In this document: one piece after another, positions 12,701 to 26,244 of the stretch
Position numbering within the stretch: position 1 is the first letter of the stretch
Layout: every line of letters starts with the position of its first letter
Source: Mactromeris polynyma
Lineage: Eukaryota > Mollusca > Bivalvia > Venerida > Mactridae
DNA: 64,000 nucleotides
Reading direction: 5' to 3'
Assembly (NCBI GenBank): GCA_032209605.1
Contig: JASFXZ010000008.1
Location: 4,154,001 to 4,218,000 of the forward strand
Translations under genes and position numbers: made by a program
Notes under the pieces: generated by a model
What the model was told of the DNA's origin: nothing
Database searches by the model: none
The model's input: only the letters and a program-made list of their open reading frames with translations

Positions 12701-15700
12701 GGAACCCATAATGTTTCAATGTTAGATGGATAAAATAATTGCGACTTGTAATTTTATTTTGTTATTTATGTGGTAATTTATATTAGATCTTTGTAATTTA
12801 GAAACATATCCGCAATTTTATGAAATTCATTTCCCAATTGATTTCAGAAATATTCATTTGGTGAATTTGTAGATATTAATGAAACCTAGAAAATTTGATA
12901 CTACCAAATAGCTTCCACTACCACAGAACTACAGTCAGGGATGTGTTAACAATGTACTCAGACACTAACCGTTATCCAACTCGAAATATAACATGATAAA
13001 ACAGAGATGATATATAACTTGAACTTTAAGAGAGAGTGGCACAAGGAGGAATACGAACGTATTGGACATAACGACATTGATTACTATTTGTGTTCACAAA
13101 CTCCTCAAATAAAAACTCCTAAGAAATAGTACACTCACTATAAAATATGTTGACTGAAAAAATGTAAGATTATGTGTGATCTATTGTAACACTTCACACA
13201 TAACAGCAGATATTCTACAATACAACATGTGAACGTTTCGTATTGATACCCTCATGTCGCTAGGTCGCTGAAAACAATTAATGTGAAGTCAAAAACAGGA
13301 CCAAAGAGGGTCCACATGACAATATAGAACCGTTCCCTTTTAAGGACAGTATTCAAGATCTGTCTAGAAGGTTATGTTCAAAACGTAGCACAGAATTGGA
13401 ATAAAAAGACCCTTGTATAGAGCGAGCAGTCGATAAATGTTCTATTACTATACACGAAGCTGTATACAATTACGAAACTGGTACAGCTCAATCTTATACT
13501 TTAGAACAACACTGGGTCTCATATATATGGACGTTGTTAGTCTAGTACTCCGTCGCATGTTCTGCGGCCTGGATTAGAGAATAAATCAGTCGCATTCAAA
13601 GCAAAACAACGAATGCAAAAGAACGTCTTGAAAGAGACTTTCGCAAAATTTATTGGAATCAGCGTGTATAATTTGCTAACATACAACTTCTGGTGTTTTT
13701 CTGAAAATAAGATCCGCTTTATGGATGCAATAAATCTATAAGAGCTAGTTATTACTCCTACGTTAAGACAAGTTTTATTAAAGAACATTCGTACAAGGTG
13801 TTTATTACCGACAAGTTATTCAATCAGAGGGCACGCGAGCTGCTCCTGCATCACCACTCATTAGTTGTTTATTACGATATTAAGGCCTTATAGAAATTCG
13901 GTGTAACATTACCAAATCTCAACAAAGTACATACATGTATATATTATGTAGTCGGATCACTGATTGCTAAAACCTTCGTTTACCTTCCCTCCTGTGCTGT
14001 TATATTTATCTCAACCATTGTAATATGAAAGTATCGCGAGACAATTATAATTGTCTCTGCTTGAATGAAGAGATGCATTAGAATATTATTGTGTTTCTCG
14101 ATGTTCTTTTATAGATGTAATTATATTACTTGGGGGACTGTGCCATATTCTGTCCCATGGATTCGATAATCGGCTTGATACGTGTCTTTTCGATTATATA
14201 GATATATTTATTTGCGCATTGAACACTGAAAAGTGTTTTTTACAAAGCAGCAATAATCGTTTTTACAGTAATAAGCAGCGTGACAAATGGTGAGAAAGCA
14301 TGTTTTTGTTTATTTGTTTTCTAAATAGTCATAAAAGATTACAGATATTTTACATGCGTTCTCGGGAGAGACAGTGTATGCAATATAATATTACATATAA
14401 CAATTATAAAACAACATATTTAAGCCAAAATAGTATGACATAGAGTTATTATAAAGCAATACAACATATTGTTGAGCCAAACAATTCCTGTGCATATATT
14501 TACATACACATACATACTCACACATACATATATATACATATAATACATACATGTACGAACAAAAGTAGCACAATCATTTAGGGTATACAAAACAACATTA
14601 CATTACAACATCAAACAATAAATATGTTTAGACAAAACATGTCTAAGTCACCATTGCATGCAGGTTTTGTCTTTCAGTGAAAGCGTGGTGTACGAAAATG
14701 GCTAGGTTTCTAATTTCGGTAACATTTTCACTAGTAATTAATTGTAAAAAATGTGTTCATACTTGGATTTTGCCAATAAAAGCGTTTAATTAATTTGTTT
14801 CGACTTTCTTTGTAAATAGGACATTGTATGACAAAATGATATTCATCTTCCAACACGTTATAAGTTGTTAAGTCTGAAATACGAAGTCAAATATTATGTA
14901 AGAATGTAAGTATGTGGGTTATCCAATGACACGATAAATACTGACAGTCGGTCACGTACTTCATACTAGAAAGAAGCGCAATTATAGTCAATACATCTGA
15001 TATAGCTTTATAATGTCTGTGTGAATGTTATGTAAAATGGTATATTGTTCGTGTCTCCTTGTGCATTTTGGGCCACAGTGCACTTTGCTCGTGACATTTG
15101 CTGCTCAATCTCTTCTTCCATTTTCAATTGATATATGTATATATAAGCAGGCTGTCAGGCATGTAGCTGGATATTTCTTCCTACTAATTTGGTAGGAAAC
15201 AACGGTAAATGTTGTTAAGGTAATTTAAGTTCTTATATAATTGTTGTATAATGTCATACAAAGTATGTATTGCAACACAATGACAAAATCATCCCAGTTC
15301 ACGAAACAACAAAAATACAATTCCCACATAATGGCCATCGTTTTGGTTTATTTATATACGACTTCTATTAAACTCAAGTAAGTAATTTTGATCACATTGC
15401 TGATTGGCAGATTAATTTCCTGGGGTTGTCTGTCCAATTTATGCATTCGAAATAATATTAATTGATATCCCTCGACACAATCTACGTTCCATTTTGCGTC
15501 ATTATATAAGAATAATAATTAAAGCATGCAATAGGTAACCAAGTGTCATAAACAGATAATTGCTAGCATCATGCTGCTGTATGAAGTTTATTTTTGGCCA
15601 AAGCATAGCGTTTTGGTTGGTTCAGCATCACATTTGACATTTAGTACGGTGTTTTACAAACTTTGGATACTTAACTTTACCATAGATAGGGGAACATTCA

Positions 15701-18700
15701 TCTTCCCAATTCTATGATTTAATATTAAATAAGCAGACAGGGTGTGATTGGGTTCAAAGGGACATGATGTGGGAAATCTTATAAATCAGAAACAATGTGG
15801 CATGTCCATTTTAGTTTGGTTGTTGGAAATTGTATCTGTGTCTTAAAAACAAATATATCATATCCCTCATTGATACATTTTTGACAGTTTGCTGTTTTAT
15901 GTATTTACACGATGCCCTACAATGTCACGTGCTGACTGAAGACGTTTGATAAGATACCAACTGAAATTAATTATATGATTAAATATTGTATTATTTCTTC
16001 TCCTTGAAGTTTATGTGTCTCTATTTGTCAAAGAGAGAGAATAAGTTGCTAGAGGGAACGCCGCATACATAAGACAGTACCTCCCCACACATACCTCCGG
16101 GAAAACAACAATTCATAAAACGTCAAGTATCGGCACGTGATAATATAGATAAATAACGTGACAACCCGTGGTGCTTTTTATCCATTTTATGTGAATTTCA
16201 TTGTGTACATAATATTGCAAAAAAGGTTCTTTTTTCCAAATTATTTTAAATTAGTTCAGCATGAAATTCCTGGATATTACCATACAGGCGCTATCTCGGT
16301 ATGCTCAGTTTGTCCACTATAAACTTTGTACTTAAATTGCACTCCATTATTTGTTTCACCAATGCAAGATTCATATCGGACACAAATCAAATCGTAAACT
16401 AACAACTTTACGTTGCTTCAATGCAGTAAATGAAGTAATAATGCCGTACATTCTTGAAGGTACAGTGTTTTATTAGCTAGGTGGTGTAATCGTAAAGCGT
16501 GTACTGTAAGCTATAATTTCACATCAGATGTGTGGTCGCCGCAAAAAAGATATTTCAGAGTGTACCAAAGGAAAGTGTTTTCTTTCAGCCAAGGAACATT
16601 CAATTTACCATCCGTATATTTCGAAAGTCAAAGTCTTTGGCAATCTGTGACAGCAATAATATTTTAGGCGATACGGGTTTTATTATTTAGTTTCGATGTC
16701 ACTTAAGTTGTTGTAAAATATGACCGACAGATTGGGCGCTTTGGCATATTTATAATAATGGTTTTCACTTTTACCATCACAATATTTCGAGGATGTATTC
16801 GTAGGACGCGACGTTGATGATTTCGTTAAGAAGAAATTGTAACCAAAACAGCTTAATTTCGAACTTCAGTGTTGCCTTCAATAATTAAATCATAAAAGAA
16901 AAAAACAAAAAACGCGGACAGAGCAGACACATTAACTGAACACAATGGTGTTGTATACGTTGTTAGTAATGTATACAAATATAGAATTGTGTAATCGAGT
17001 GAATAAAATTTGTCTCCAGTTATATAATTACACTGTAGTGGCATTGAATGAAAATCGACAAATGCCCATTTTAGTGATGAATCATATCTATTATAAAGGG
17101 CAAAACTTAATATATAAATGTTCACACATGATCTACCCTTGTAATTGAGCGATTGCTTAATCCACATGTTCAGCTAATTGCGTTTGAAACAATGGGTAAT
17201 ATGTAAGTTTGACATGGCATATCCCTTTGGTAGTTCCCGATATATCAAGCGAAATACATCTAATTTTTGCAAAAGTGGAAAATACTGCGAAATTTTCTTA
17301 AATAAACAAAATAAACCCAAAAAAGCAGTATATTTACAGAAAACACTTAATGAACACATAGAGAATAATGAGATTCAATGAAAAACAGTACAACTGTAAA
17401 CTTACGGACACCATCATAGTGAGTATGTTTCGTGAGATATTTCGCTCGGGGTCACCATCCAGATAATCCCCTATCATCCCACATTAGCACACCTTTGACA
17501 AGTGATAGACAGAGGGATGATAGGTCAGTAATGAAGAGATTTGAGCATTGAGAATTGTAATGTATAGTGTAGGATTACATCATAAATATCTGATCCAGAA
17601 TAGTATTTCCCGATATTTCCCAATATTACCAGTATTTCCCACCCTGCCAACCCCGGTTTTTATACTTATCAATACATTCGGGACGGTTTATTTTCGTTCA
17701 TGGTTCAACCACAGACAAGTTTATTGTAGCGAAGCCTCTTACGTGAGATTATCTTATAATAATGTAGAAATTACCTGACGTTTCTATCAGGAAATGTGAC
17801 GGTGAAGCACGGAAATTCAAATAGATTTCTCTGCATATTTATGTCGACTTTTTAATTAGTGATAATAGGTTGTTTGTCAGGTCAGTAATTTGGCATTATA
17901 GGAGAATTGTGACATCCGTCTTTGATTAATGTAAGACAACTCTAATCTAATCTATTCGTTTTGTTTTCATAAGCTAGAGATATATCCAACTGTGCTCATA
18001 CTAAACTTCATGCATCTGTATGTAGTTCTTTATATACGGAAGCAGAGGCAATCTTTTATTTTTACTCAAAACTATATCTGTACAGACGCATCGAGATTGA
18101 AAAAAATGATAGCAAGTATGCAAAACTAACTTGATTATTTTAACCTGAAAAGGAATGTTCACATACCTCGTACTTAAAAATATCATGCTCAATTTTTGTT
18201 CTACTCTCACACCCTGTATGTTCTTCATTCTTTCTATACTTTATACAATTATAACATAACTGACAACTTTGATATGTACAATTGTATTATGTAATTATGT
18301 ATTGTTGTTAACTTCACTGCTTTGTAAAATACAATGAAATAAAAGTTTAAAAAAAGATTCATTTTACAATACAGCTATTGTCGACGCTTGCTTTGCGAGA
18401 CGTTTCTATAAAACGAACTATTTCATTTTGTAACGTTATACCTTCTTGCCGAAGTTTTTATCCTTACCAGTTGTATTAGATAGGTCTGATTATATTGTTT
18501 TATGATACTTTTGCTTCGTTGTTAGAAGTAAAATTGACAGCAATGTGAGCTACAGCTGGCGTTGTTTTTTTTGCGGAGAAAGGTTATTCTCAGAAACAGT
18601 CAGTTTGAGTTTCTGCAAAAAAATCATTGCGGCATCATAGAATAACACGTTAGAATGTTCAATGTCTTGTTACAGGAAGGCTGTCTATAGCATACTTGGT

Positions 18701-19715
18701 CAATAACCTCTTTTACGACTTGCTGCAGCAATCTGGTTGGCTAGATAGGCGGTAGTTTTCGCCCGGATATGAGGAAATGTTAAACCAATGTAAGACACAG
18801 ATGTATGTGGATATGTAAATATTGTTAGGCAAAATAAAAATTGCCCATTTTCAATTCAAATGTTGTTTGCTTGTATATTGTTTCCACATACATAGTCACG
18901 TGTGAACAGTTATTTGGGGCTAACACAGTTGCACGTAAAATACGATCATTCATTAACAGTTTTAAATGTAAATATTTCATATCTCATGTAAATGGTAAAT
19001 AAAACATATAATTATACATTCGCCATCAAATCAATTACGTCGTGTCGGAGGCCTGTTTATGCAATAACATATTGTATTGTATTGTAACATGAATTGTCTG
19101 AAACACCACATTTTTTATTATTAAGTCAGTTTTTAGCAAATTAGTGCATATTTTTAAAATGTTGGTAATCTTTCTGTTCAATTTTGTTCAAAATAAGTGT
19201 CACGCGCAAGCAAACGTTATGTAACTATACACTCTTAAATATTTGCACCATAATACTTGTTTGTATAGTCAGGGAAATAACATATATTAATGTCAACACA
19301 ATGCTTCACTAATGCACGTTGTTTATTTGTTTACAGTGTGTATATCTCAGCATCAAGTTCCATAGTTCATATGGCTTAGTGTACATTGCAATTGCTGTGC
19401 ACTTTTTATGTGTATTGCCTCCTCGACTTCAGCATTCAATTGTAATCGAATTTAAATAAAATTTGTCTTTGCTTCCTTTAGCATGTTAGTATTTGGTCAT
19501 TTATAGTTTTATGTAAGTGATACAGATATATTGCATATTTTTAATTTGATTTTCACAAGATAACACAACAATTTAAACGATATTCATTATATTGCTTTGC
19601 CGTAAGTCGTCATTTTCATAGGTCCAACAACATACGTGATTTTTCTGGTTCGACCACGGTTTGTCGAATATACGTTAATAATGTCCTAAAAGGAATTGGG
19701 GGGAACTGGGCTGAT
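9739..19715. other. Long gene-free stretch
   Basis: About 10 kb of AT-rich sequence in which no open frame has a recognisable domain and no exon chain could be built. It contains one repeat-family copy at 16033-16110 and a short CATA-rich tract near 14480-14560. It also contains diverged copies of a ~60-bp word series (a TGTGC..TTT motif followed by CTCGACTT and CTTTCAT-like blocks) near 12565-12660, 15060-15125 and 19380-19440. Nothing else was seen. Confidence 0.5.
16033..16110 (-). repeat. Interspersed repeat, 'GGAGGTCTGTGTGG' family, reverse copy
   Basis: On the minus strand it reads 'CCCGGAGGTATGTGTGGGGA', then 'CTTATGTATGCGGCGTTCCC', then a GCAACTTATTCTCTCTC end. This is the same order as the plus-strand copies at 20594, 53271 and 58966. 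Confidence 0.75.
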
Positions 19716-19851
19716 GTTTCCCTGAGATCTGTGCGAGGAGACAATGGTGGTGTGAATGTGGAATTCCCTGTAACAATTTAAACATGTCTATAAGCCTCAT
19801 AACGGCACTGTCTTATGTATGTGGCGTTCCTTGCAGCAACTTTCTATCTCA
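19716..19851 (+). repeat. Two diverged copies of the 'GGAGGTCTGTGTGG' family
   Basis: 19716-19785 contains 'GAGATCTGTGCGAGGAGACA' and a CCCTGTAACAATTTAA end. A second partial copy, 19807-19851, contains 'CTTATGTATGTGGCGTTCCT' and 'GCAGCAACTTTCTATCTC'. They lie head to tail. Confidence 0.6.
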
Positions 19852-20593
19852 TGATAACCAAAATCACCAAAATCACTTTTCCCCTTTTCCGGCATGAACA
19901 TTTACATAATCTCATAACTATTACCCGGTCGAGACGGCTTACTCGCTTTTAAAAGCTACCATTGTTAGATATCCTCTAATGGTCTTTCAGTACAAATCAT
20001 TGCAGTAATGAATGCGAAATCTTCCTGATTAAACTATTCCGTCTTGAGCCTTATCTACAAAACTAAGATTGGATTCATATCGCGCCTAGCGGGTATTATG
20101 TTACACATACAATGAGATTGCAGACTGATAAACAGAAGTGTGAGAGCGATTACTGCAGTTAATTTTAGACCTGTCATATGGTCAAGTCCTAGAAATCATA
20201 GCCATCGATAGTGATTTATATAAATTGTAAACTTGTTTCACAATCGACGTAATATTTAAATAAGTAAACAACAAAATATTGAGTTTACCAATAAATCGAC
20301 TAATATTGTAGTAGGTTTTAGCATCGAGCACGTCATTAAATCTCCTTTCGGATGTTGGGTTTAATTGTGTGAGACGCAATTTTTTGACATTTGTTTGTCT
20401 ACAACACTTTGTCAGTGTTATGAGTGATAGTTACAGAGCTTCGAAGCCGATCTTTTCATGTTCCACCTCATGTTCAGATTAGCAGAGCTTTGTTTCTCCC
20501 ATCCCTTTTCTTTCTGAGTGTTATCTTGTAATACTTTCCCATTCCTGACTATGCTATATAACATACGGATCACTGGCTTTGTATATCGTCCCT

Positions 20594-20757
20594 TATGGTC
20601 GGCCAGGCCATTCCTTGCGCCCCGGTTTCTTTACGTATGTACCCTTGCGCCTACTCAAATTCCTTATGTTTTATGGATTGTTGTTTCCCGGAGGTCTGTG
20701 TGGAGAAGCACTATCTTATGTATGTGGCGTTCCCTGTAGCAACTAAGTTTCTCCCTT
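20594..20757 (+). repeat. Long copy of the 'GGAGGTCTGTGTGG' family
   Basis: This includes the longer upstream part, 'TATGGTCGGCCAGGCCATTC', 'CCTTGCGCC' and 'TTTTATGGATTGTTG', followed by 'CCGGAGGTCTGTGTGGAG', 'CTTATGTATGTGGCGTTCCC' and TGTAGCAACTAAGTTTCTC. The same arrangement occurs at 58966-59128 and, with an internal deletion, at 21896-22002. Together these define a consensus of about 160 bp. The open frames at 20518-20807 pass through it and are not genes. Confidence 0.8.
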
Positions 20758-21130
20758 TTGTGAATTTCGCCCTTTTGTGTGATAGTCTTCCTCGCTCACA
20801 TAATTAGATTTCCATGAAAAGCTTATTATAATGTGGCTAGACATGACTCGATGTTTTAAGTAATATCGAACTCAGACAAAGAAATAGGCCCATGTACTTT
20901 GAATTTAATTTACGTTTATTGGTAAAAGACATATCAGGGTGTTTGAATTTGACCGCGAGGAAAATGTAAAATAGCTTTGAAAATATGATAAATGAAGAGC
21001 ACGAGACAATTACTTTAAAGTCTATTAACGAAATGTTACGAGATATTTAATGTGCATAAAGCATTATATTTACTACTGCAGACATCCCAATGGTTCGACT
21101 TCTTCGTGAATTTTATTTATAAACTAAAAC

Positions 21131-21210
21131 GAGAGATTAAGTTGTTACAGGAACGCCACATACACAAGACAATACCTTCCCACACATATCCCCGGGAAAT
21201 AACATTCCAT
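21131..21210 (-). repeat. 'GGAGGTCTGTGTGG' family, reverse copy
   Basis: The plus strand reads 'GAGAGATTAAGTTGTTACAG', 'GAACGCCACATACACAAGAC', then CCTTCCCACACATATCCCCGGG, the reverse complement of the family core. Confidence 0.75.
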
Positions 21211-21367
21211 TAAACATACGCCACTTAGGAGATACATTTAGAATACAAATATATTCTGAATTATTGGTATATCTACTTCGACATTCTGTATGATAACACA
21301 TATTCCATTGTTATAAGTGTTAAAGAATAGCTCGCATATATGTGTGTTTTACCAATTTTATTTGGAC

Positions 21368-21443
21368 AGAGAGATTAAGTTGCTGCAGGAAATGCAACAT
21401 GCATGAGGCATTGCCTCCCCACACAGACCTCCGGGAAAACAAG
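21368..21443 (-). repeat. 'GGAGGTCTGTGTGG' family, reverse copy
   Basis: The plus strand reads 'GAGAGATTAAGTTGCTGCAG', then 'CATTGCCTCCCCACACAGAC' and CTCCGGGAAAACAAG. It lies only about 160 bp from the reverse copy at 21131-21210, in the same orientation. Confidence 0.75.
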
Positions 21444-21895
21444 TTCACACAAAATCAGGCACCGAGGTGATGCAAGGGTAAACACTGAGGAGGTACAAGG
21501 GTAAACATAGAAACAGGGGTGTAAGAACGGTCTGGTCGAGGATAAAGAACAACTAAGGGTTTAAAAAAATGAAACTTTCCAGCAGGCAATTGCACATACA
21601 AAGTGCACAGTCCCGTCAAAAGCACAAGGTTACCTCTTAAATATGTCTACATGTAAACTACTACAAAGGCAAAAGGGGCATCAGGAACAAAATAGTTGAC
21701 GAGTAAACAAAGACGTTTAAGATTTTATCATTTCGGGTCTTGATAACTTAGTCAACCTCTTTGGTGGTCGAAGATAACATTCTGTCTGTTACGCTCTAAC
21801 AATCACAATATTACGACGATGTGTGTATATTAATTATGCAACAACTATTACTTTGTCAAAAGATGTTTGGCCAAAGTTCGGACTGAAAGTGTGCC

Positions 21896-22002
21896 TCTAT
21901 GGTCGGCCATGCCATTCATTGTGCCCATGTTCCCTTGCGTATTTACGCTTGCGCCTCCTCAATGCCTGATGTTTTGTGGATTGTTCCCTGTAGCAACTTA
22001 TT
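21896..22002 (+). repeat. 'GGAGGTCTGTGTGG' family, internally deleted copy
   Basis: It begins 'TCTATGGTCGGCCATGCCAT' and continues through 'TTGCGCCTCCTCAATGCCTG' and TTTTGTGGATTGTT. It then jumps straight to CCCTGTAGCAACTTATTC, so the central GGAGGTCTGTGTGG part is missing. A CT microsatellite follows at once. Confidence 0.75.
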
Positions 22003-22028
22003 CTCTCTCTCTCTCTCTCTCTCTCTCT
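22003..22028. repeat. (CT)13 microsatellite
   Basis: Thirteen uninterrupted CT units directly after the CAACTTATT end of a dispersed repeat whose other copies end in CTCTC. The tract probably grew from that end. Confidence 0.95.
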
Positions 22029-23144
22029 AGCTAATGGTACCCGTCAAGTGAGGACTATACACCCAGACCCGTCATATGAGGACACCCATTTCCGAACACG
22101 TTATGCGCAACTCTCGCTCTGATTGTCATTTCTTATCACCTCCCTTTGACCATCACGAATCGTTTTATGTGTTTTTATTGATACATCACACGAGAGTAGT
22201 TTTGTTAGGACTGGTAAGTGTCCCTAGAAAATGGGAGAGAAGATCTTTCTGTCCTCAAAGCAAATTATCGCCTTATACTAGGTGAGAGTCACCCAAGTGG
22301 GCACACATGTCCTTACACAGACTGGAGAGCATCTTTCTCTTATGTCGGGACGTCGAATTCAACAATTTTCTTTGTAGTATTTTAATAAATTAATTTTAAC
22401 CATTAAACTCTAGTTGGAATCAGTACGGAATATCCGTCACCTCATTGACTTGTGGAACATACCCACAAAAATGTGTAACTCTAACTTCAAGGTCACAATT
22501 CAATATTCTGCGGTTAATGTTTATTTTGGTCCCAAATTGTTTTTTCTTCATTATTTGGCATAGATTCACAAAATTAACGGGAATAAAGTTTATTGACGTG
22601 TGTAGGTTCACAAACTGAACTGTCAGACAATATATTTAAGGTTCTAGAGGGGCGACTCGGAACCCAGGAGGAGCATACCCTCCATCAGTGGGCCCCAGCT
22701 ACCCGGCCACTGACGACAATAACGGCCCAAAAAAGAACGGTCCCCACCCACTTGGGAAGCAATATAATTAACATTCACTGAACAAAAGTAGGTTTGAAGA
22801 TTACACCTTGTGTAGACAACCCTTAAAAAGCGTGTTGTGTTAATAATGTGCTGTATATTTTGAAAACATTGAATATCTCCTCTACGTGATATGTTCATCT
22901 GTACTAGCAGCTTATGGCACCAGTTCCGAGTTACCTTTTCCAAGGGTACATGGCTTTGCTTGGCAGCTTGTGTCAATTCAACTACATTGGTACATATGTC
23001 GCCAATTACTCCTCAAGTCATTTATCACCAGCTCGATAATATGGACTTAATACTTTCCAAGTTAAATCCCTTTCACTGGATGTCACTTGCTATTAAATCG
23101 AAGAGCAGGACAAAACAAAAAGACAATGGTTATACAACGCAAGT

Positions 23145-23150
23145 TTTATT
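23145..23150 (-). terminator. Candidate poly(A) signal
   Basis: Minus-strand AATAAA (plus-strand TTTATT) at the start of an AT-rich block. It is a weak candidate, because the hexamer is common in such DNA and no transcript end is visible. Confidence 0.25.
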
Positions 23151-23371
23151 TGAACACAATTCATTTTAATTTGTTTTGCAATCATATCTCAAATGGGCAA
23201 CTCTTAACCAGCTGATATAAAAAATATACATGACAACGTATTAATAATTATATCTAGTAAATGTTCTACAGAATGATGCAAAATACTGGACATATTACAA
23301 GTATGCTTTTATTGGGATGAAACTATTTGTAACAATTTACTTCTGCATCTGTTTCAAAGACATACTTCACA

Positions 23372-23515
23372 ACTAGAAGTGTTTGCCTTCCCGAATTTTG
23401 TTAGAATAATAGCAAGGTTTCGATATCAAGTTGCACAGAAGTTGCTGACATGAGTATACATTGAACATTTGATGAAAACAATCTGAATGACAAAGTTTTA
23501 CCCAATGTAAAGTTG
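23372..23515 (+). repeat. Dispersed ~145-bp repeat, copy A
   Basis: This shares 'ATTTTGTTAG', 'GATATCAAGTTGCACAGA', GTTGCTGACAT and 'GAACATTTGATG' blocks with 33915-34065, in the same order and orientation. The second copy lies in an intron of the recombinase gene. Confidence 0.65.
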
Positions 23516-24487
23516 GTTCTGATTGCATACCAATATTCATGAAATATAGAAAATATTCAAAATGAAGACAGAACACTCCCAAAAAAAATATTTTCTTTGC
23601 AAAAACTAAAATGAATAGTATGTGTTAAACACACGGTTGCAGTCAAATACTGCCAGACTGATATTACAACACAGTAGTTGATAGTTGTTTTGAATTTACT
23701 AGTACATGCACATAATACCTCAGAATATGTGTGTTACAAATTAAGATAGCTGGATCATAAAACATTGAACATGCTTCCATACAAACACTAACTATGATCA
23801 ACAGTTACAGTTAAGTTCCATTGTATTGGCCTATCAGCTAAAACATGCTAATGGCCAAAGTACTAACCTATTGCATATAGGTACAAAGATGGCCTTATGA
23901 AATACATTACATATTGTCAAAATACACATAAACAAACGAAAATATTTAAGATGTGTACAAATAAGTCTTTCCAACTTAAGGTAACTTAAGATACACTACA
24001 AAATACAAATTATTGTATGTAACTTAAATAAAAAATCAACTACATGATCATTTCTTTTTAACATAGCATAATAGATCAACTTTGACACTCTTCTTATGAC
24101 ACTGGTGTTATTTGACGACAACAAATGACACCGACAAACAATGACACCGGCAAAATTATATTTCAATCTAAAATATGATAGTTAAACACTTTATTGGCAC
24201 GATCAGCAAGACGCCGTTCGCCCAAAACACAAACATCATGATTGGTACCACAGTATGAGCAGTTGAGAAAAGACACACATACACACAAAAACATACAAGC
24301 AAAAACAACAAAATATTGATCAAATCATCAATTTTCGGCAAATGTTCTATTTCTAAGTTCAAAAGCATCATATAAGAAATTAGCAAGTTTTAAAACATCA
24401 TTCTTATTAGTTAAAGACATCAAGTCAGAAAATTTGAACATATTTGACCAAGATATATATCTTCTTGAAAAGGTATTGGATCTAATA

Positions 24488-25710
24488 AAACTAGAGCTAT
24501 CACTGAAGGTGATTAATACCCCCACAATACCGCTTTGTCAGACATATTTTTGATAAATTCAAAGATGGCCGCCAGTCAAGACAATGAAATTATCTATCAC
24601 TATCTATCACTACAGGACCACAATCAGAATGTGCCGACAATATACACAACTAGGCTTGGTAGAAATAATTCATGGAAAACCATGTTATGTGACATGACGG
24701 AACAAGTGGTGATTCCCATATAGCCCCCATTGCATATTTTGAAGTGGGGTTATAATAAGAATTGTGTACATTTTAATATTATAGGTGATATGAATACCAC
24801 AGTATGGGAGTCAGGTCAAAATCAATAAAATAGAAAAAATGAACAGTAATATATAGCACTTTGTCACAAAGAAATATAATGATACATTCGACTAGAGTAT
24901 GAACTAGTAACACCAATATATTTGATTTTAACTCCCAAGATCTGAACATTTTGCATTCAAATTCGAACAAATATAGCAACAAAGCGTATTAAATTGATAC
25001 AATTTATATTCGCAATCAAGACATTTTGTTCCATTGTCCTTGACTGCAGTTTCACAGATTTAATCAAATAATCAAACTACCTGGATATAACATTATATTA
25101 TGCCTTATTTCAATGGATTTTAAAAGAAATCCCGTTATTTTCACTGAAAGGCGAGTCTTCAACAACAAAAACAAACCATTTGCTAGTATCTGAATGTAAT
25201 AAACCAAAAATGCTGCCAACAGAACAGTAAGAACTAATCAACAGTTCCTGTGAAATAAAAAACTGAACTTGTATAGAATTGCTCACAAAAAGCTGGGCAA
25301 AATGGAACTAAATCAATGCAAAATATATCAAACAATATGCTAGAAATAACAGTTATTTTCACAGAAAGATAAGTCGTTTACAACTAAAAACAAACCATTT
25401 GCTAGTAAGTGAAAGTAAGAGAAACTATTTTTAGTAACAGTGACCTTGACCTTGGCCCCACCAGCCCCAATATCGAACTTGACCTGTATCTTCTGATGTT
25501 ACACCTGTGTACCAAAAAATTTTCAAATCTGTCTAGCCTTTCATGAGTTATCGTCCGGAAACCATGAAAACCGACAGACCGACCGACAGACAGACCGACA
25601 GACCAACCGACCGACAAGCTCACTCCTATATACCCCCTCAAACTTCGTTTGTGGGGGTATAACAAGCTCACTCCTATATACCCCCTCAAACTTCGTTTGT
25701 GGGGGTATAA
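24488..25710 (+). mobile_element. Bivalve-type interspersed element with C-rich hairpin ends
   Basis: It starts with 'AACTAGAGCTATCACTGAAG' and TAATACCCCCACAATACC, and contains 'GTGACCTTGACCTTGG' and 'GAGTTATCGTCCGGAAACCA'. Next comes a run of ACCG/ACAG units (25570-25617), then a hairpin-forming end with TATACCCCC paired to GGGGGTATA. The same opening, spacer run and end recur at 28116-28583. This architecture is common in bivalve genomes. No transposase or reverse transcriptase was seen inside, so it is a non-autonomous element. The class is uncertain; the terminal hairpin could fit a Helitron-like element. Confidence 0.65.
25615..25710 (+). repeat. 48-bp tandem duplication of the hairpin end
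   Basis: The block starting CAAGCTCACTCCTATATACC and ending in GGGGGTATAA is present twice, at 25615-25662 and 25663-25710, with a 48-bp period. Each unit can fold because TATACCCCC pairs with GGGGGTATA. The LINE remnant starts directly beyond the second unit. Confidence 0.9.
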
Positions 25711-26139
25711 TTATATTTTGTACAACACATTAGAAAATGATACTGCATTCTTAGAACACATATGACAATACCTAAGGTCTCTAACAATATTATAATGTCT
25801 ACCTAGTTCTATTTCAAGATTATGCAAGCTTAATCTGAAACATGTTAAAGTTCTGTGTTTATCATAATTTGTGACAATATCTAAGTACAGTTCATATTTA
25901 AACTCACTTTTGCATTTACAATAATATTCAAGTTTTGACATGTCATGAAGTTGTGAGGTCCAGTGCTGGACATATTGATCATGGATACATTGTTTAACTA
26001 ATGGATACAAATTATGATTAAGCACTTGTTGATCAAACATATCACCAAATCCAAGGTTATTAAGAATTACTTTCATCTTCGAGGCCCACAATTTTTCATT
26101 GTTCACACAACAATTATCAGCATATGCGTTAAAAATCAA
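25711..26139 (-). pseudogene. LINE retrotransposon ORF2, C-terminal remnant
   Basis: The 142-residue minus-strand frame matches the region after the reverse-transcriptase domain of bivalve non-LTR elements. It has 'LWASKMKVILNNLGFGDMF' near the start, then an EYYCKCKSEFKYELYL stretch. These are followed by 'CFRLSLHNLEIELGRHYN' and a CHMC knuckle, the usual 'R.S.H.L.IE.GR' and C..C pattern. The frame stops soon after the CHMC motif, before the 'DE.HF..CP.Y' part these proteins normally have. The reverse-transcriptase and endonuclease parts are absent. It is therefore a 5'-truncated, broken copy, about 105 bp beyond the recombinase gene's stop and in the same orientation. Confidence 0.75.
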
Positions 26140-26156
26140 AGAACCTTCGTTATTTT

Positions 26157-26162
26157 TTTAAT
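26157..26162 (-). terminator. Candidate proximal poly(A) signal (ATTAAA)
   Basis: Minus-strand ATTAAA lies about 83 nt after the TAA of the recombinase gene, in a T/A-rich patch. The spacing suits a short 3' UTR ending before the LINE remnant. No other canonical hexamer lies between the stop and the remnant. Confidence 0.4.
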
Positions 26163-26244
26163 TTTAACCACTGTTTGATTGCTCTTGTTTAAGCTACTTC
26201 ACTAAGAGGCAGACGCCCTGTTACAATACTACCCTCCAGGATAT

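Larger units (their letters stand above)
22029..24487. other. No gene recognised; possible distal 3' UTR of a minus-strand gene
   Basis: Several short frames overlap on both strands between 22593 and 23169 without a recognisable domain. The sequence from about 23145 upward is AT-rich and of 3'-UTR type. With the minus-strand AATAAA at 23145-23150 it could be a distal 3' end for the gene whose stop is at 26245, but that would need a 3-kb UTR crossing two transposable elements. This is inference only. Confidence 0.35.
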